A DNA stretch of 17,053 nt from Candidatus Adiutrix sp. (GTDB lineage: Bacteria > Desulfobacterota > Desulfarculia > Adiutricales > Adiutricaceae): NCBI GenBank assembly GCA_031273445.1, contig JAISRV010000395.1:1-17053 (forward strand). The letters run 5' to 3'. The notes below the pieces were generated by a model. That model saw nothing but the letters and a program-made list of their open reading frames with translations, had not been told where the DNA came from and searched no databases. A program made the position numbers and the translations under genes. Positions 14,598 through 17,053 of the stretch are shown in pieces (positions within the stretch are counted from its first letter, which is position 1; every line of letters starts with the position of its first letter).

Positions 14598-15854
14598 TCA
14601 AGCCGAAACGGGCTCGCAATCCTCCGCTTTGGATGAACACAGGGCCTTGATCCGGGCCCAGCCTTTGGCGGCTTGGCCCTTAAGCCCCAAGTCCCGTATC
14701 TCCCCGGCCCCGGCGGCTTGCCGCAAAAATTCCTCATGACCGCGCAGACGCAAAGGAAAGCTGATCCATTCCCGCAGGCGGCCGTTTTGGTCATGCCCGG
14801 CCAGGATCGGCCAACTTAGGCAGCGGCCGACCACCAAGTCGCCGGTTAAAAGAACGCGCGTGGGAAACAGCAGCCAGCGTCTCCAGACGAAAACCGGGCC
14901 TTCCGGTGTGAATTCCAAAAAACCCAGACACCGCTTAGGAATACCGAACATCCGCTTGGCGCCGCCGCCGCCGAAAGCCAGCGCCTTTTCAGGTCTCGGC
15001 GTTTTTCGCCAGCGGCGTCCCAATAGATCCCAGGCGAAAATAAAGCCCCAGACCGTAAATCGAAAGGCCTTGCGGGCGACCAGGAAGCTGATGAAGATAA
15101 CCAGCAGGGCCGCCGCCAGCCCCAGCCCCGGATGGATGGCCCCCAATCCGTAAAGCGCGGCCCCCAAGGCGGCCCGGCCGGATTTCAGAATTGCGCCGAT
15201 GAAGCCGGGCACGACCAGACACAAAACCGTCGCCGCATTGGAGACGACCCAGACGGCCGCGAATATGGCCCCGCCCGCCAGGGCGGCCAGAAAGCCGCTC
15301 AGCATCGAAATCAGCCCGGCCGGCGGCGCGGCGGCCAGCTCCGCCGCTGTTCCCGCGTCGGCCCAGGCCACGCCGGTCGGCAAATACGGCCAGACCGCGG
15401 CCGCGGCCGCGCCCGCCGCCGGCGCAAAAAATTCCAGCAGCGAGGGCAGGCCGGCCATGAAGGCCGCCAGGCCCGAGCCGGGAGCCAGCAGCTCTTCAAG
15501 CGCGTTCAGGGGCGTTTTGACCGCTCCGGGAACGGGAATGACGTCTTTGACGGCTATGGCCAGAAGCAGCAGCCCCAGAGGGCCTAAAAAATACAAAGAG
15601 GCGAACCACGGCGTAGAAGCGTCCGCCCGGGAGCCGAGGTGATAAGAAAACCCATGAATGAGCATGGCCAACAGCGGAGAAACGGCCAGGCTGGTGGTCT
15701 GGCCAAGCTGGCTGGCGGCCGACTCGTACATCTCGACCCGTTTGACCGCGCTGGCGGCTGGAACATTCGAATCATCCGACGGCGTCTGGGCCATAAGAGA
15801 GGCGGGAGTCAAAAGCAGGATCATCACAAAAAACAGCGTCTTGAATTTTTTCAT
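14598..15854 (-). CDS. Multi-pass membrane protein of unknown function with signal peptide
   Basis: 418 residues. The start has AAGGTG 6 nt upstream and a TATACT -10-like box at 15900-15905, though no good -35. Residues 1-22 are a clean signal peptide (MKKFKTLFFVMILLLTPASLMAQ). Hydrophobic segments follow at about 55-70, 83-103, 125-152, 178-206, 207-222 and 242-262, very rich in Ala, Gly and Leu. The last 145 residues are soluble and basic, with WRRWLLFPTRVLLTGDLVVGRC and other Trp/Arg-rich stretches. The membrane part loosely recalls DUF4126 proteins, but I cannot support that assignment. Nothing links it functionally to its neighbours. The IS66 relic separates it from the GSCFA pair; positions 14491-14597 after it hold nothing recognisable. 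Confidence 0.75.
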   Translation of the reverse strand: MKKFKTLFFVMILLLTPASLMAQTPSDDSNVPAASAVKRVEMYESAASQLGQTTSLAVSPLLAMLIHGFSYHLGSRADASTPWFASLYFLGPLGLLLLAIAVKDVIPVPGAVKTPLNALEELLAPGSGLAAFMAGLPSLLEFFAPAAGAAAAAVWPYLPTGVAWADAGTAAELAAAPPAGLISMLSGFLAALAGGAIFAAVWVVSNAATVLCLVVPGFIGAILKSGRAALGAALYGLGAIHPGLGLAAALLVIFISFLVARKAFRFTVWGFIFAWDLLGRRWRKTPRPEKALAFGGGGAKRMFGIPKRCLGFLEFTPEGPVFVWRRWLLFPTRVLLTGDLVVGRCLSWPILAGHDQNGRLREWISFPLRLRGHEEFLRQAAGAGEIRDLGLKGQAAKGWARIKALCSSKAEDCEPVSA

Positions 15855-15942
15855 GTGAACACCTTAGAGTTCGCAAAAAATGCGCCGTTCGGACGGAGCA
15901 GTATATTTTCAACTCTACGCTTGACGGCTCGTCTAGAAAATA

Positions 15943-16272
15943 TCAATACAAATGAAGGACAAGAGCGCCGGCGACAACTAAAATCGGCGCATTGCCGATA
16001 TCCCAGGTATTATTATAGTTCGCCCCGGATTTCGGTTTGGCTTTATTGCCGTCGATAATCCAGGTATTATTAAAATTTGCCCCTGACTTGGGTTTTAGTT
16101 CTTTGCCGTCAAAAACCCAGGTATTATTGAAATTTGCCCCTGACTTGGGTTTTAGCTCTTTGCCGTTAAAAACCCAGGTATTACTAAAGTTTGCCCCTGA
16201 TTTAGGTTTTAGCTCTTTGCCGTCGCACAACCAGCCGGAAATTTCTTTGCCGTTCCACGCTAATTTTGGCAT
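15943..16272 (-). CDS. Small tandem-repeat protein, beta-flower-like
   Basis: 109 residues with AGGAG placed just upstream of the ATG. A 19-residue unit, DGKELKPKSGANFNNTWVF, recurs four times (residues 17-92) after a degenerate first unit (NGKEISGWLC), giving five in all. The protein ends in a hydrophobic strand, APILVVAGALVLHLY. Repeats of the form G..LKPK.G....TW... are what I recall from proteins annotated as '5-fold beta-flower', in which each unit is a beta-hairpin petal; five units match that count. There is no signal peptide and the function is unknown. It starts 16 nt after the preceding gene, so the two are surely co-transcribed. The gene is visibly more AT-rich than the flanking membrane-protein gene. 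Confidence 0.7.
   Translation of the reverse strand: MPKLAWNGKEISGWLCDGKELKPKSGANFSNTWVFNGKELKPKSGANFNNTWVFDGKELKPKSGANFNNTWIIDGNKAKPKSGANYNNTWDIGNAPILVVAGALVLHLY
16003..16230 (-). repeat. Four 57-bp tandem repeats within the beta-flower gene
   Basis: CCAGGTATTA-type unit starts occur at 16003, 16060, 16117 and 16174, exactly 57 bp apart, and a decayed fifth begins at 16231 (CCAGCCGG). The two central units are nearly identical at DNA level; the outer ones have diverged more. The period is a multiple of three, so unit gain or loss keeps the frame. Confidence 0.9.
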
Positions 16273-16374
16273 TACTCGCTCCTATTCGTCAAAACTTAAG
16301 CTTGGCCAAAGCCGCGCAGCAACCCTGGCTCAAAGTTTTAAGAAGTTCAAAGCGTTCGTCTTCCGAAGATTCAG
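16265..16374. repeat. Direct repeat partner of 9126-9232
   Basis: This stretch spans the end of the acidic protein gene, the 16-nt gap and the first codons of the beta-flower gene. It matches 9126-9232 in the same orientation at roughly nine bases in ten. The copies are about 7.1 kb apart. Confidence 0.85.
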
Positions 16375-17053
16375 GGGGAAAGGCGGCGCCGAAAAGGATT
16401 AAGTAGTTTTTGTCTTCATCTTCATCCTCATAGTCGCAGCGAAGCTCCCCGGCCGTCTCGGGGGGCAGGCCGGCCAGCAATTGCTCGCGCAAAGCCGTCA
16501 GCCCCAGCCTTTCCTCTTCATAACCGCTGATATAGATCGAATATCGTTCGCCGTTGAACCAAACGCCAAATTCTTCGCCGTAAACTTCGGCGTTCTTTTC
16601 CGGGGCAAGGTGCAGGCATATTTCATCAGACCCGCGGGGCTGATATATTTTGAATGCTTCCGTCCCTGTGCGTCTGAAGAAGGCTCTGGTTCCGGAATTA
16701 AGCGCCTCCCGCAATTGGTTGACGACGCGCCTGTTTTGACGCCGAACGTCCTGGCTGTAGCCCAGGTCGGCCTGCCCCGACGAACTCTCGCCCGCGGCGG
16801 TGACCGCGGCGAAAGTCAGTAAAGTCCGCAAATTAATAAGCTCCTCCTGGGACAGTTTGTTGTCGTCGTCATCCGAACTCAACTGAATGGCTTTGTAAAA
16901 CGAAGCTATAAAACTGATCAGCCTATGGGCTTGGAGGCCGGGCTCATCTTCCTGCAGGCGCTGCAAAATGCCGCTTATTTCCTGGTCGCCTTTTTCCGGA
17001 TGATAGCTGCTTTCATCCTGAAGCCGGGCAAATAAGGCGTCGCTTATTTGTCC
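16289..17053 (-). CDS. Acidic protein of unknown function, N-terminus outside window
   Basis: 254 residues are visible; the frame stays open to the window edge, so the TTG at 16966 is not the real start. I do not recognise the family. The N-terminal part is helical (LISFIASFYKAIQLSS, then a LRTLLTFAAVTAAGE segment). An alpha/beta part follows (about 130-254) with LHLAPEKNAEVYGEEFGVWF, SIYISGYEEE and an acidic run DYEDEDEDK before YLILFGAAFP. The end is a helix with a Cys pair, FELLKTLSQGCCAALAKLKF. No signal peptide or membrane segment is visible. It lies directly upstream of the beta-flower gene (16-nt gap), and a relic of the same junction exists at 9126-9232. The two genes therefore form a unit that has been copied at least once. 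Confidence 0.65.
   Translation of the reverse strand, partial: GQISDALFARLQDESSYHPEKGDQEISGILQRLQEDEPGLQAHRLISFIASFYKAIQLSSDDDDNKLSQEELINLRTLLTFAAVTAAGESSSGQADLGYSQDVRRQNRRVVNQLREALNSGTRAFFRRTGTEAFKIYQPRGSDEICLHLAPEKNAEVYGEEFGVWFNGERYSIYISGYEEERLGLTALREQLLAGLPPETAGELRCDYEDEDEDKNYLILFGAAFPPESSEDERFELLKTLSQGCCAALAKLKF

Noticed and set aside
15880..15900. CCGTTCGGACGG palindrome upstream of the membrane-protein gene
   Set aside because: The stem is short and imperfect, without a T-run or a conserved operator pattern.
16003..16230. CRISPR-like repeats
   Set aside because: The 57-bp units are contiguous with no spacers and encode a regular 19-residue protein repeat.

Overview
The window looks like a GC-rich, anaerobic, Desulfovibrio-type bacterium (Desulfobacterota). 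The main reason is the first gene, which reads almost motif for motif like the molybdenum aldehyde oxidoreductase (MOP) of Desulfovibrio gigas. The genes that follow it match, in order, a set whose NCBI family names, as I recall them, carry D. vulgaris locus tags (DVU_1559 down to DVU_1553). No database search was possible, so this is recognition from memory.

Positions 1-9043, plus strand: a redox and cofactor-type gene cluster. It starts with the 3' two-thirds of the molybdenum aldehyde oxidoreductase and a strong intrinsic terminator. A promoter-like region with a perfect inverted repeat follows. Then come six closely packed genes: an Fe-S/pseudo-flavin 'dicluster' oxidoreductase, a 70-residue CxxC/CxxC redox protein, a SAM methyltransferase, a C-GCAxxG-C-C protein, a radical SAM protein (TrsS type) and an AMP-forming CoA ligase. 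The last four are joined by short gene overlaps. Known MOP chemistry is aldehyde + water to carboxylate plus two electrons. The dicluster protein is a plausible electron partner. The methyltransferase, radical SAM protein and ligase look like a maturation or small-molecule pathway whose product is unknown.

Positions 9044-17053, minus strand: an accessory region. It has a large MscS-family mechanosensitive channel and a translationally coupled pair of SGNH/GSCFA esterase-like proteins (probably glycan modification). These are followed by a frameshifted IS66 transposase relic, an orphan multi-pass membrane protein, a small protein built of 19-residue repeats (beta-flower-like), and the 3' part of an acidic protein of unknown function.

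A roughly 107-bp sequence spanning the junction of the last two genes occurs a second time, in the same orientation, just beyond the channel gene at 9126-9232. It therefore brackets about 7 kb as a direct repeat and suggests past duplication, insertion or deletion. No tRNA, rRNA or CRISPR array was seen. No selenocysteine codon is needed to read any of the genes.
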